Origin: Paenibacillus barcinonensis
GTDB taxonomy: Bacteria; Bacillota; Bacilli; Paenibacillales; Paenibacillaceae
Direction: 5' to 3'
Assembly (NCBI RefSeq): GCF_003217495.1
Contig: NZ_QJSW01000024.1
Span: 1 to 34,359, forward strand
DNA length: 34,359 nt
This document shows, one piece after another, positions 24,160 through 33,417 of the stretch; position 1 is the stretch's first letter, and every line of letters starts with the position of its first letter. Position numbers and translations under genes: made by a program. The notes beneath the pieces are model-generated. The model saw nothing but the letters and a program-made list of their open reading frames with translations, had not been told where the DNA came from and ran no database searches.

Positions 24160-25497
24160 ATGACAACTAGCATCGGCCGGCAAAGCATGACCCGGTCTAA
24201 GGAGTGTATCCCCATACAGAAGATGGTCAAGATGAACCCCTCCTCGTTCATGAGCAAGCCACGGCGCAAGGGTTCGACACAACGCACGAATTTATCAATC
24301 GCAACATGGGAGGGCGTACCTGCAATTATTTTGCAAACGTTGCTGGGAGGTCCATTTCTAACCGGGTTTTTGCTGTACCTTGGGGCCGGGTCGAGGCATA
24401 TCGGCTTTGTGCTCGCCATTACCACGTTTGTTAACATCGCACAGATCGGTGCTGCATACTGGATGCAGCGTATTCGCAGCCGAAAGCGCGCGCTGTTGCT
24501 GTTCGTTGGGGCTCACCGTATTTTGTGGAGTGCAACGGGACTGATTCCGTTCATGTTCCCCAAGGAATGGTGGGTCAGCGTTTATATTGGCTTATATACC
24601 ATCGCTTTTATATGTAATACCATTGGCGGTATGATCTGGACTTCCCTGATCGGGGATATCGTGCCTGCCAAGGTGAGAGGACGTTATTTCGGGATACGAA
24701 ATACGATTCTGAATGCACTTGGAAGCGTATGCTTGTTTGGCGGAGGCATTCTTCTGGATCGTTATCCCGGAGAAACGGGTTTTCTCATTCTGTTTATTCC
24801 GGTATGGATCTGTGCCATTGCCAATACCGTAATCTATTTCTTTTACCCGGATATGCCGTTTGAGCGCTCGACCGAAAAGTCTTTCTCCCGTATGTTCGTC
24901 AAGCCGTTTCAGGATCGGGCTTTCCTGAAGGCGACTGTTTTTTTGGCGGTGTGGCTGCTGATTCAGACATTAATTGTTCCACTTTATTCTTATGTCATGC
25001 TGGATCTGTTGAAGATCAGCTATCAGATGGTCTCCCTGATTACGGTAGTTCAGACACTGGTGATGATGGCCGGATTCTATATCTGGGGCAATCTGAATGC
25101 AAGATATAGCAACAAAACGCTGCTATTCTGGACATTGCCTGTGATTGCGTTATCCTGTCTGTCATGGGGCTTGATGTCCTTTGCTCCGGTATTGGTTGCA
25201 TTGTTTCTGTCCCATATCTTCCTCGGCATCGGTGTTGGCGGCTTTAACCAGCTTGCGTTTAATTTTACGATCGGAGATACGCCAAAAAGTGAAAGGCCAA
25301 TGTTTGTCGCCGTCTATTCGGCTCTGACTGGCGTAACCTCGTTTATCGGTCCGCTGATTGGCGGCTGGCTGTACGAGAAGATGGAGAATCTCTCGGAAGC
25401 GATGGTCTGGATCTCCACTTACGGCTTTCAGGTGACGGTGGGTGCAGTCATGCTGCTGCTTACATTTACCTTGGGACGACGTGTGCTTTTGAAATAA
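24160..25497 (+). CDS. MFS transporter
   Basis: A 445-residue membrane protein with about 12 hydrophobic helices and the family's loop 2-3 type motif (GDIVPAKVRGRYFGIRN), plus a second glycine-rich half (GIGVGGFNQ; GPLIGGWLYEK). Major-facilitator permeases move small solutes using ion gradients; the substrate cannot be told. The start is uncertain: a TTG at 24127 is in frame, ATG 24160 has GGAG about 11 bases upstream and was chosen, and ATG 24250 would remove a positively charged tail that many relatives lack. It begins within 40 bases of the kinase stop, so it is probably in the same operon and may be part of the kinase's signalling output or input. Confidence 0.88.
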   Translation: MTTSIGRQSMTRSKECIPIQKMVKMNPSSFMSKPRRKGSTQRTNLSIATWEGVPAIILQTLLGGPFLTGFLLYLGAGSRHIGFVLAITTFVNIAQIGAAYWMQRIRSRKRALLLFVGAHRILWSATGLIPFMFPKEWWVSVYIGLYTIAFICNTIGGMIWTSLIGDIVPAKVRGRYFGIRNTILNALGSVCLFGGGILLDRYPGETGFLILFIPVWICAIANTVIYFFYPDMPFERSTEKSFSRMFVKPFQDRAFLKATVFLAVWLLIQTLIVPLYSYVMLDLLKISYQMVSLITVVQTLVMMAGFYIWGNLNARYSNKTLLFWTLPVIALSCLSWGLMSFAPVLVALFLSHIFLGIGVGGFNQLAFNFTIGDTPKSERPMFVAVYSALTGVTSFIGPLIGGWLYEKMENLSEAMVWISTYGFQVTVGAVMLLLTFTLGRRVLLK

Positions 25498-25557
25498 ATA
25501 CAGAACAAACAGTTTCAGGATCATCCGATATATAATGGACAGATTGGAGGGATGGAT

Positions 25558-26223
25558 ATGACTCATCCTGAACGTAAAGCGATGGTGATCGGGGCTACCG
25601 GGCTGGTCGGCGGACTGCTGGTACGCAGCCTGCTTGAGCATTCGCATTACAGCGAGGTTCGCATTCTGGTCAGACGAAGACTTGAGCTGGAGCACCCCGC
25701 ACTGAAGCAATATATCGTAGATTGGGCGGAGCTGGATAGTCAGGGGGAGCTGTTTGAAGGCATCCATGACCTCTACTGCTGTCTGGGCACCACGATCAAA
25801 AAAGCGGGCAGTCAGGAGCAATTCCGCGAGGTTGATTTTCATTATCCCGTTCGTGCTGCGATGCTGGCTAAACAGCATGGCGTAGAACAGATGCTGGTTA
25901 TATCCTCTATGGGAGCCAGTGCGAGTTCACGTGTGTTTTACAGCCGGACCAAGGGAGAGATGGAGGATGCACTCTCCGATATCGGGTTTGGTTCCCTGCA
26001 CATCTTCCGCCCATCACTCATTCTGGGTGATCGCGGAGAGAAGCGTTTTGGCGAGGAGCTTGCTGCCCATGCCATGAAATGGCTCGATCGCTGGACACCA
26101 GCCAAGTACCGGGCTGTGCAAGCTTCAACGATTGCTCAAGCGATGAGGAATATCGCCATCGTTCAGACCGCGGGCATTCACGTGTATCCTAATGATGTAA
26201 TTCATGCCGTTGGAGCAGAGTGA
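25558..26223 (+). CDS. NAD(P)-binding Rossmann-fold protein (HTATIP2/YraR-like)
   Basis: A 221-residue atypical short-chain dehydrogenase/NmrA-like protein. It has the nucleotide-binding GATGLVGG (12-19), then CCLGTTIKKAG and FREVDFHYP around the middle, and SSMGASASSRVFYSRTKGEME with a Tyr-x3-Lys (YSRTK) that may be catalytic. Members are often annotated as oxidoreductases or putative nucleoside-diphosphate-sugar epimerases; the substrate is unknown. ATG 25558 was chosen over 25552 because GGAGG is 7 bases from the former and only one base from the latter. Confidence 0.87.
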   Translation: MTHPERKAMVIGATGLVGGLLVRSLLEHSHYSEVRILVRRRLELEHPALKQYIVDWAELDSQGELFEGIHDLYCCLGTTIKKAGSQEQFREVDFHYPVRAAMLAKQHGVEQMLVISSMGASASSRVFYSRTKGEMEDALSDIGFGSLHIFRPSLILGDRGEKRFGEELAAHAMKWLDRWTPAKYRAVQASTIAQAMRNIAIVQTAGIHVYPNDVIHAVGAE

Positions 26224-26230
26224 CAAGCGT

Positions 26231-26259
26231 TTCTCCCCTGAATAAGAGCATGATATAAT
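26231..26259 (+). promoter_or_regulatory. Promoter of ridA with perfect extended -10
   Basis: TG-A-TATAAT (26251-26259) matches an extended -10 element fully. The -35 region 17 bases upstream reads TTCTCC, a weak match. It begins 8 bases after the stop of the Rossmann-fold gene, so ridA has its own promoter. Confidence 0.6.
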
Positions 26260-26335
26260 AGGTTTTAAAAATAACAGCAAAGTCTTGTCCGCTTTATAGG
26301 TGGCAGGGCAGCGAACACAAAGGAGAAGCTGTCGA

Positions 26336-26710
26336 ATGAAAAAAGCAATCTCGACCGAGCAGGCACCAGGCGCTATCGGTCCATACAGTCAGGCGGTAGA
26401 TGCAGGTGACTTCATCTATACCTCAGGTCAGCTGGGTCTGAATCCGCAAACGGGTGAATTCGGAGCAGATGTTCAGGAGCAGACTCGGTTGTCCCTGAGC
26501 AACGTGAAAGCCATCCTGGAAGCCGCAGGCACAAGCATGGATAAAGTGGTCAAAACAACCGTATTCCTCAAAGACATGAATGACTTTGTTCCCGTCAATG
26601 AAGTATACAGCAGCTTTTTTACGCAGCCGTACCCTGCACGCAGTGCTGTAGAGGTAGCGCGTCTGCCCAAAGATGCATTGGTAGAGATTGAAGTTATCGC
26701 ACTGAAATAG
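26336..26710 (+). CDS. ridA: RidA-family enamine/imine deaminase
   Basis: A 124-residue YjgF/YER057c/UK114-family protein, normal length. RidA hydrolyses reactive 2-aminoacrylate and related enamine/imine intermediates to ketoacids and ammonia, protecting PLP enzymes. Signature segments are GPYSQAV at 15-21, SGQLGLNP at 30-37, and the catalytic Arg102 in YPARSAVEVARLPKDALVEIE. The start is ATG 26336, with AGGAG 10 bases upstream; the longer open frame lacks a ribosome binding site. It is monocistronic between its own promoter and a strong terminator. Confidence 0.95.
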   Translation: MKKAISTEQAPGAIGPYSQAVDAGDFIYTSGQLGLNPQTGEFGADVQEQTRLSLSNVKAILEAAGTSMDKVVKTTVFLKDMNDFVPVNEVYSSFFTQPYPARSAVEVARLPKDALVEIEVIALK

Positions 26711-26760
26711 AATGCCGGATCACCCTGTTACGGGGGTCCCCTTCTATTCCGCATCCTGTT

Positions 26761-26818
26761 ACAGCAAAATAAGCCGATTAAAGGGGGAATTGACCCCAAA
26801 TCGGCTTTTTTGCTGTAG
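26761..26818. terminator. Bidirectional terminator between ridA and the TspO-like gene
   Basis: A long composite hairpin: ACAGCAAAA/TTTTGCTGT outside, AAGCCGATT/AATCGGCTT in the middle and GGGG/CCCC inside, with a T-run on the plus strand and an A/T-rich outer arm for the reverse direction. It separates two converging genes. Confidence 0.85.
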
Positions 26819-26844
26819 TTTTGTTTTATAATGGAAGGAACGAT

Positions 26845-27603
26845 CTAATCACGGTCTTGATTACGGGCGAAGAACAGCCATACAGCATAAACTGCAAGCA
26901 CGATTGCAAGGATAATTCCTGTGTAATACACAGAGGTGATATCCTTTTGTTTCAGTGCAATGGCGATATAAGCCCAAGTAAACACGAGCGGGTATACACT
27001 GTCGCGGTAACGGAAACTGACCAGCACAGCCAGCACTGCACCCACGATCAGCATAATGATCGTCCAAGCGGTTTCACTAATGCCGAATCCGTCCCATCCG
27101 ATTTTGTATAGAAAGACCGCTACGTTAACGATCGTAGCTACGCTGACCCATCCGAGATATACGCTGAAGGGCAGTTTGACAAGCCATATTTCGGCAGTGG
27201 TAGGCATGGTGATCTCACGTGTTCTTACATACAGTACAATCAGGCTGAGCAGTAGCAGTACGATAATGATCAGCGCGAGTCCAATGTACAGATTCTGAAA
27301 AGCAAAGATCCACGCCACGTTAAAGACACAGCTGGCAAGAAACCAGTAGCCAAGACGGGTGATGGAATCATTTTTCCAGGACGCCGGAACAAATTGATAG
27401 ATAATGAAGCCGGCCAGAAGCAGGTAGATCAGACCCCAGATTGCAAAGGCGTAACCCGAAGGTGTCAGCAATACAGGGTACATGTCCGATACTTCCTTGT
27501 TGGTCCGTCCACCAATCGGCAGCGCATTGGAGAGATAGTTCACAATAATAACAGCTATAAAACCGAGGGCGTTTAACCATTTGTACGGATTGTTACGGGA
27601 CAT
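26845..27603 (-). CDS. TspO/MBR-like (tryptophan-rich sensory) membrane protein
   Basis: A 252-residue protein with about seven hydrophobic helices. The segment TPSGYAFAIWGLIYLLL near residue 50, and a second block with KLPFSVYLGWVSVATIVN, recall the TspO/MBR fold, although the protein is longer than classical TspO (about 160) and belongs to a related family found in Bacillales. TspO proteins bind tetrapyrroles and respond to light or oxygen. The function of this longer group is not established. It is a single leftward gene; the start ATG at 27603 follows AAGGAGG. The TspO affinity is moderate. Confidence 0.72.
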   Translation of the reverse strand: MSRNNPYKWLNALGFIAVIIVNYLSNALPIGGRTNKEVSDMYPVLLTPSGYAFAIWGLIYLLLAGFIIYQFVPASWKNDSITRLGYWFLASCVFNVAWIFAFQNLYIGLALIIIVLLLLSLIVLYVRTREITMPTTAEIWLVKLPFSVYLGWVSVATIVNVAVFLYKIGWDGFGISETAWTIIMLIVGAVLAVLVSFRYRDSVYPLVFTWAYIAIALKQKDITSVYYTGIILAIVLAVYAVWLFFARNQDRD

Positions 27604-27833
27604 GACGTTTCCTCCTTAGTTTAACTATTTTTAATGAACCGCGGGTCAGTCTACAATGAATTTACCCACGAATGACGTGTTCTAATAATCGCCGCATCCA
27701 AAGTATGCAGTTGACCTTCAGGACGACAGGATGGACGTGGCTTCATGGGACGGAGTTGTCCTCTGTCCCAATGTACGCCACAATCGGTTGAAATATGCCC
27801 ATAGATGCCGGCTCACAGGAAGGGGGAGTTGTG

Positions 27834-28814
27834 ATGTTTACTAGAGAAATGATGGAGAAGCAGCAAACCTGGCTATATGTGGCAGCTCTGCTTGCAGGTG
27901 CCTGGATTGGACTGACCGCCCCCGAATCGGGAGATGTTATTCATCATGCGGTGTCTCCCATTCTGGCTGTGCTGTTATACAGCATGTTTGTACAGATCCC
28001 TTTTCTGGAGCTCAAAGCATCCTGGATGAATCTGCGTTTTATGTCTGCACTGATCATGGTTAACTTTATCGTTGTACCTGCGGTGGTGTGGCTGCTTACT
28101 CTGCTGTTTCCGCAATCGCCTGCCGTTCTAATCGGCGTATATCTTGTACTGCTGACCCCATGTATTGACTATGTCATCGTGTTTACACAGTTAGGGCGGG
28201 GGAATGAGCGATTGATGCTGGCAGCGACTCCGGTTCTGTTCGTGGTGCAGATGCTTCTGCTGCCCGTGTATCTCTGGCTTTTCCTCGGCGTAGAAGCAGC
28301 TCGAATGATGCAGGCCGGTCCGTTTGCAGAGGCTTTCCTGTTCCTGATTATGATTCCGCTAATGCTGGCAGTGCTTACTCAGCTACTCTCCAAGAAAAAT
28401 GCAAGCGGACAACGGGTGCTTAATGCTATAGCATGGTTACCGGTTCCCATGATGGCTCTGGCCTTAACCACAGTTGTTGCCTCGCAGATCGGTAAGGTTT
28501 ATCACGATGTAGGCATTATTCTGAAGGTTATACCGATCTATCTTGCTTTTCTAATTATTATGCCCTTGTTATCCCGAATCATTGCAAAACTCTTCCGATT
28601 GGATACAGGTGCAGGCCGGGCGTTGATCTTTAGTGCTGCCACCCGAAATTCATTGGTTGTTCTGCCGCTGGCTTTGTCGCTTCCCGCGGAGTGGGCTGCT
28701 ATCGCCGCGGCCGTTATCGTTACTCAGACGATGGTGGAGCTTGTGGGGGAACTGATCTATATCCGGCTTGTGCCTAATGTCATCCTGCGGGAGCAGAAAA
28801 TCGAATGGAGGTGA
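27834..28814 (+). CDS. Acr3/bile-acid-symporter family protein, probable arsenite efflux permease
   Basis: A 326-residue permease with about ten membrane helices of the BASS/Acr3 superfamily. Acr3 exports arsenite or antimonite with a proton. The key Cys in helix 4 is present (Cys110 in LLTPCIDYVIVF), followed by the GRGNERLML loop. The final helices carry the conserved Asn/Glu-type region (AATRNSLVVLPLALS; TQTMVELVGELIYI). ATG 27834 was chosen for its AGGGGGAG ribosome binding site; longer in-frame starts lack one. No arsR, arsC or arsD neighbours, so the arsenic role is an inference from family features. Confidence 0.82.
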   Translation: MFTREMMEKQQTWLYVAALLAGAWIGLTAPESGDVIHHAVSPILAVLLYSMFVQIPFLELKASWMNLRFMSALIMVNFIVVPAVVWLLTLLFPQSPAVLIGVYLVLLTPCIDYVIVFTQLGRGNERLMLAATPVLFVVQMLLLPVYLWLFLGVEAARMMQAGPFAEAFLFLIMIPLMLAVLTQLLSKKNASGQRVLNAIAWLPVPMMALALTTVVASQIGKVYHDVGIILKVIPIYLAFLIIMPLLSRIIAKLFRLDTGAGRALIFSAATRNSLVVLPLALSLPAEWAAIAAAVIVTQTMVELVGELIYIRLVPNVILREQKIEWR

Positions 28815-28861
28815 AAACCCTTCCTGACGATAATCCATGGTTGGCTGCAAATGAATACGTG

Positions 28862-28906
28862 AAGAGGATTCCCTGACAGATTATGTCGAGAAATCCTCTT
28901 TTTTTA
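28862..28906 (+). terminator. Intrinsic terminator after the Acr3-like gene
   Basis: A 9-bp stem AAGAGGATT/AATCCTCTT (28862-28870, 28892-28900) with seven T from 28899. A second hairpin, CACACAGGT/ACCTGTGTG (28910-28918, 28928-28936), spans the stop codon of the leftward regulator gene but has no T-run in that direction. Confidence 0.8.
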
Positions 28907-28921
28907 ATGCACACAGGTTAA

Positions 28922-30550
28922 TCACATACCTGTGTGAATGACCGTTTTTCGATACTCGGCAGGTGTGATGCCTTCGATTTTTTTGAACACTTTGCTGAAA
29001 TACTTCTCATCCTGAAAACCAACCATCTCCGAGATCGTAGCCACTCGAAGTGAAGGGTTATGGAGCAGTAGCTTGGCATTATTGATCCGCAGCCTGCCCA
29101 GATATTCCGACCAGTTCAGCCCGAACTGCTGCTTGAACTTGCGTGAGATGTACTCTCTGCTCAGGTAGAAACGTGCGGCGATCTGCTGCAAGGACAAGTC
29201 TTCTTGATAGTGAGCGTCCATGTAGCGGGCAATTTCAGTCATGGGATCAGGATCGGTGTGATGCTGAGCTGTGAGTGCTTTCCCGGCTGCCAGCAGACGA
29301 TGCTCCAGCAAAGATCGAAGCTGAGGAAAGGAGAGCAATCCTTCAGCATCAAACGGAAGCTCAGTCAACGGAAGCTCGTGTTCTTCAACAGATTCTTCCT
29401 CATAAACGGTAGTATGTTCTCTATCTGCTAACCAGCGGCTGAGCATCCATTCCAGCTCCTGCATCCACAGCTGTAGCTGCTCTGCGCTGATCGCCTCAAG
29501 CTCCGTGAACGGATCAAGCCACTCAGCGACGACAGCAGATACACTGGCAGCGCGGCAACTCATGGCCGCAATGCGCATGGGCTCTTCGAAGCTGCTGAGC
29601 CGTTTGCCTTTCGTTCTGCCAGCAGTTTCTGTGGTGGAGTGAATGCGCTTGAATGTAAGCAAGATATTCCGCCTCCACAATGTAGAGCTGGCCTCCAGAT
29701 AGGCTGCTGATATGCCATCAGGGTAGTTGTCACAGGACGATATGCCAAAATGAAGCCGGCGATGTATCGTCTGCTCCAATCCATCATTAATCGTACGGAG
29801 AATATGCTCCAGTGAGGATTGCGAACCCCAGTGCAGCAGTACGATTTCATCTGGCTGATTCAGCTGATGGAAAGTAACACCTTCTGCCGGGGTGCTCAGC
29901 ATCTCTGCACAGACATTCAGCACCGAGAAAATGAGCAGGTCCGGCTGGCTACGATATTTAGCCAGACAATCCGGGTCGAGATGCGACAGGCTGGTGACAG
30001 CCACGCTGCATAATGGAATATGGCAGGGCAGGTTCAATTCCTCCTGCAAACGCTGGATGTGTGCAGATCTGCTGCCTCTGCCGATCGCCAGCTCCGTGAG
30101 CAGACGATCCTGATAATGCGGTCGCATCTGGTTCACGACGATGGATTGTTTGGCGGACTCTGTACGTGAAGCCTCTTCATCCATCCACGCCTTAACCGCT
30201 TTGAGCAAAGAAGCATTCAGTTCCTCGGCTTCAACAGGCTTCAGCAAGTAATCCATGCCGCCGTGGCGGATGGCGTGTCTGACCAGTTCAAAGTCGTCAT
30301 ACCCGCTTATGACAATGACCTTACTATGGGGGTGATGAGCGGATATCCATTCAAGCAATGCCATGCCATCCTTGCCGGGCATGCGCATATCACTAAGTAT
30401 GATTTCCGGCTGATGAGCTGTAATCGCTTCGATTGCCTCGTGTCCATCTGCTGCTTCCAGTAATACGTCAATGCCCAGCTCATCCCAGTTACCGAGTAAC
30501 TGGATGGCATGACGGACGTGTTGTTCATCATCGACAAGCAGTGCTTTCAT
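28922..30550 (-). CDS. Response regulator with AraC-type DNA-binding domain (YesN-like)
   Basis: A 542-residue regulator. The receiver domain (about 1-120) has Asp54 as the phospho-acceptor (ILSDMRMPG) and Lys104 (YLLKPV), then a variable middle, then a C-terminal AraC/XylS double helix-turn-helix (about 435-535: LSLQQIAARFYLSREYISRKF and ISEMVGFQDEKYFSKVFKK). It should turn on the nearby sugar-transport genes when phosphorylated by its partner. The start is ATG 30550, with GGGAGAG about 11 bases upstream; a GTG at 30562 sits directly on that site. It follows the kinase gene with an 8-base gap. Confidence 0.93.
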   Translation of the reverse strand: MKALLVDDEQHVRHAIQLLGNWDELGIDVLLEAADGHEAIEAITAHQPEIILSDMRMPGKDGMALLEWISAHHPHSKVIVISGYDDFELVRHAIRHGGMDYLLKPVEAEELNASLLKAVKAWMDEEASRTESAKQSIVVNQMRPHYQDRLLTELAIGRGSRSAHIQRLQEELNLPCHIPLCSVAVTSLSHLDPDCLAKYRSQPDLLIFSVLNVCAEMLSTPAEGVTFHQLNQPDEIVLLHWGSQSSLEHILRTINDGLEQTIHRRLHFGISSCDNYPDGISAAYLEASSTLWRRNILLTFKRIHSTTETAGRTKGKRLSSFEEPMRIAAMSCRAASVSAVVAEWLDPFTELEAISAEQLQLWMQELEWMLSRWLADREHTTVYEEESVEEHELPLTELPFDAEGLLSFPQLRSLLEHRLLAAGKALTAQHHTDPDPMTEIARYMDAHYQEDLSLQQIAARFYLSREYISRKFKQQFGLNWSEYLGRLRINNAKLLLHNPSLRVATISEMVGFQDEKYFSKVFKKIEGITPAEYRKTVIHTGM

Positions 30551-30558
30551 GTATAGTT

Positions 30559-32394
30559 TCACTCTCCCGCGTATAGTTTGACTAGAAGCTTCACACCGCC
30601 TGACTGGATATTATCAATCTCGATTCTGGCAGGTTTACCTGGGTGGGAGTTCAGGGCAAGTCTGCGTACAACATTTCGAAGGCCGATGGATTCGGTCATT
30701 TCCGATTCGTTCATCATTTCCGTTGTCGTTTCCTGCGGTTGAAGCCAGCTTCGGATCTCACTCAGCTTGTCTTCGGGAATAGCTGGACCATTGTTGATCA
30801 GCTCTATCTCGATCCATTGTTCATGCACGCAGCGGCTGCTGATAGAGATGTAGCCTTTTCCCGGCTGTATATCTGCTCCATGCTTAAAGTAATTCTCAAT
30901 TAACGGCTGCAGTGTCATCCGGGGCATCTGTACTGATAAGGTATCCTCGGCAAATTGCATCTGCACCTCAAGCCGTTCACCAAAGCGTTCCTGCTGAAGC
31001 TCCAGATACAACCGGGCGTGTTCCGCTTCTTCACGGAGAGTGACACAGGTCTGATCGCGCATGCTGTAACGCAGCATTTTGGATAAGGAGGATAGCAGGG
31101 TATAGGCTCGCTTCCCTTGCTGCTGCAGTGCCAGTGTACCGATAGACTGCAAGGTATTATACAGAAAATGCGGGTGAATCTGTGCCTGCAGCGCTTTGAG
31201 CTGATTGGTCTTGTTTGCCAGCTCCAGCTGGTACTCCCGCAAAATCAGGTTGTTGACTGTATCCATCATATCCCGGAAATGCCTTGCCAGTACCCCGAAT
31301 TCATCCCGGCTCGACAGGTGGATATCGACATGCAGACGGCCTGCCTGAATCTGGTTCATATACCGCATCAGCTGTTTGAGCGGACCTGTGATGCGTATGG
31401 AAATAAACAAGGTTGCTACGATCACAAATACAAGCGCTACAATGGCAATCACTGCATTATTCCAGGTGAGCGAAGTCGCTCTTGCATACAACGTTTCGTT
31501 AGGAATTTGTTTCACAATGGTCCAGTCTGCATAGCTATTTCCGAGCTGCTGATATACATACATCGAGTGATCCTGCTCGAAATGACCTGCCGCATTACGC
31601 GCTGCGCTGGCATGGGCCCGTCCTTCTTGAAGCGCGCTCGCTGCCACTGGCTGCAGATGGTTGGCCTCGTGAGCTCCTTGTACCTCTGTGTGGCCTTGAT
31701 AGATAATCCGATTCTGTCCATCCACGACATAGATTTGTTCTTTGTCCGGGTCATATAGTCTGCTGCAGATTGCGGAAATGCTGTTCATATTGAGGTCGAT
31801 AGCCAGCACACCGAGCCGTTCAGGGGAAGGGATGTCCCGAATAATTCGGTGCAGGGTTATGACCGTTCTTGGTGAATCATCGGGAGAAGCGGCCTTGAAG
31901 CCATAGGTATGGCTCATATGTGCGGACTCCACCCAGATGTCTGAGCTTGTTGTCCCTGCCTGACCATGCAGTGCATCGGAATAGGCTTGCTTGCGTTCCT
32001 CCCGTTTCGGGAAAGGGCTTGTAATCAAGGTGGACTGGTTGGATGCAAAGGAATGCAGGTAAAGCTGGAACACATCCGGTACAGCGGCCTTGATCGTTTG
32101 CAACGTGGTGTACACCTCGGCAACGGCCCGATAGTCACCCGGTAATTTGGCGAGATTACGCAGGAAGTTAGGATCATTGTATACGGCGAGCGAGGCTCGT
32201 GCCACATTATCAACGTAATTGTTGAGATTGGTCGATGCCTGATAGATGAGCCGTTTGTTCTCTTCCAGGGCTTGATCTCGCAAGGCTGTTTTTGTTTGGA
32301 TAAACGTCATGCTGATCGACGCCAGCAGTGGAATGGTCGTGGCAATTAGCATAAAGCCAATCAGTTTGGTGCGAATGCTGTAATATTTGGACAT
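30559..32394 (-). CDS. Sensor histidine kinase (YesM-like)
   Basis: A 611-residue membrane kinase of the Pfam His_kinase/LytS-YesM class. TM1 is at about 11-31, followed by an extracytoplasmic sensing region of about 275 residues (double-Cache type), TM2 at about 312-333, a HAMP linker (about 334-386), HPHFLYNTLQ with His409 as the likely phospho-acceptor, and a C-terminal ATPase domain. Such kinases sense extracellular sugars or peptides and signal to YesN-type regulators. ATG 32394 was chosen because AGGGG lies 7 bases upstream; an earlier in-frame start lacks one. It is divergent from the sugar ABC permeases it probably controls. Confidence 0.93.
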   Translation of the reverse strand: MSKYYSIRTKLIGFMLIATTIPLLASISMTFIQTKTALRDQALEENKRLIYQASTNLNNYVDNVARASLAVYNDPNFLRNLAKLPGDYRAVAEVYTTLQTIKAAVPDVFQLYLHSFASNQSTLITSPFPKREERKQAYSDALHGQAGTTSSDIWVESAHMSHTYGFKAASPDDSPRTVITLHRIIRDIPSPERLGVLAIDLNMNSISAICSRLYDPDKEQIYVVDGQNRIIYQGHTEVQGAHEANHLQPVAASALQEGRAHASAARNAAGHFEQDHSMYVYQQLGNSYADWTIVKQIPNETLYARATSLTWNNAVIAIVALVFVIVATLFISIRITGPLKQLMRYMNQIQAGRLHVDIHLSSRDEFGVLARHFRDMMDTVNNLILREYQLELANKTNQLKALQAQIHPHFLYNTLQSIGTLALQQQGKRAYTLLSSLSKMLRYSMRDQTCVTLREEAEHARLYLELQQERFGERLEVQMQFAEDTLSVQMPRMTLQPLIENYFKHGADIQPGKGYISISSRCVHEQWIEIELINNGPAIPEDKLSEIRSWLQPQETTTEMMNESEMTESIGLRNVVRRLALNSHPGKPARIEIDNIQSGGVKLLVKLYAGE

Positions 32395-32447
32395 CAGTAC
32401 ACCCCTTCTGGCCGATCGTCGAGAGGACAATATTTTACACCCGATTG

Positions 32448-32477
32448 TTCACAAGTGTCGGTATGTCTCTGTATGAT
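32448..32477 (+). promoter_or_regulatory. Possible promoter of the sugar permease operon
   Basis: TTCACA (32448-32453), 18 bases, TATGAT (32472-32477), in the 140-base gap between the divergent kinase and permease genes. An operator for the YesN-like regulator would be expected here, but no repeat was recognised. Confidence 0.4.
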
Positions 32478-32535
32478 TTTGGAGTTTAATAGAACAAGAG
32501 ACCAATATCAACCATCTATAGAAGGGGAGAACGAT

Positions 32536-33417
32536 ATGAAGCATCGCAAGTCTTCACAGCTGTTACAGCAGCTTGTGTTCGTGGGTCCCTCCGTTGTGTT
32601 TTTTATTCTCATCATCGTGGTCCCTTTCCTGCTTGGCATGGTATATTCCTTCACGGACTGGAACGGAGTATCTGCCAGCGTGAACTGGGTAGGACTTGAT
32701 AATTTCGTGCATATTTTTGCAAACGATCCCAAGTTCCAGACTGCGTTTTGGTTTACGGTACGCTTTACTGTTGTGGGGGTGCTCCTCACCAACGTGATCG
32801 GTTTTTTTCTCGCTTATTTTCTGACCAAACCGCTCAAGACGAGAAATGTGCTACGTACCATCTTTTTTATGCCTAACGTCATCGGCGGGCTGCTGCTCGG
32901 CTTTATCTGGCAGTTCATATTTGTGAAAGGGTTTTCAGCAGTAGGCGACGTGACGGGCTGGTCCTTCTTCAACCTCCCGTGGCTGGGCGATGAGCCGACA
33001 GCCTTCTGGGGAATTGTCATCGTATTTGTATGGCAGACCGCTGGATATTTGATGGTTATCTACATCTCGTCCTTGACGAATGTATCCTCTGATCTGCTGG
33101 AGGCCGCTGAAATTGATGGAGCCAGCCGCTGGCAGGTATTACGGAGCATTATTTTACCACTGATTATGCCTGGTGTAACGATCTGTTTGTTCCTGGCGAT
33201 CTCCTGGTCCTTCAAAATGTTCGATCTCAACCTGTCACTCACCAAGGGCGGTCCGTTTGGATCAACCGAGTCGGTTGCACTGAACATCTATAATGAGGCC
33301 TTTGTTAACAACCGGTACGGGATTGGAACGGCTAAAGCATTTATATTCTTTATCATTGTAGCAATCATCACGATGGTTCAGGTGCGTGTGACGAAGAGCA
33401 AGGAGGTAGAAGCTTGA
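32536..33417 (+). CDS. Carbohydrate ABC transporter permease (MalF/UgpA type)
   Basis: A 293-residue inner-membrane permease with six helices. The cytoplasmic EAA loop that docks the ATPase is clear near residues 190-215 (EAAEIDGASRWQVLRSIILPLIMPG). It is half of an importer for an oligosaccharide of the CUT1 class. ATG 32536 was chosen for its AAGGGGAG site; the longer open frame has none. Its stop overlaps the next permease start by one base (TGATG), so the two are coupled. No binding protein or ATPase lies in the window; in this class the ATPase is often shared and encoded elsewhere. Confidence 0.94.
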   Translation: MKHRKSSQLLQQLVFVGPSVVFFILIIVVPFLLGMVYSFTDWNGVSASVNWVGLDNFVHIFANDPKFQTAFWFTVRFTVVGVLLTNVIGFFLAYFLTKPLKTRNVLRTIFFMPNVIGGLLLGFIWQFIFVKGFSAVGDVTGWSFFNLPWLGDEPTAFWGIVIVFVWQTAGYLMVIYISSLTNVSSDLLEAAEIDGASRWQVLRSIILPLIMPGVTICLFLAISWSFKMFDLNLSLTKGGPFGSTESVALNIYNEAFVNNRYGIGTAKAFIFFIIVAIITMVQVRVTKSKEVEA

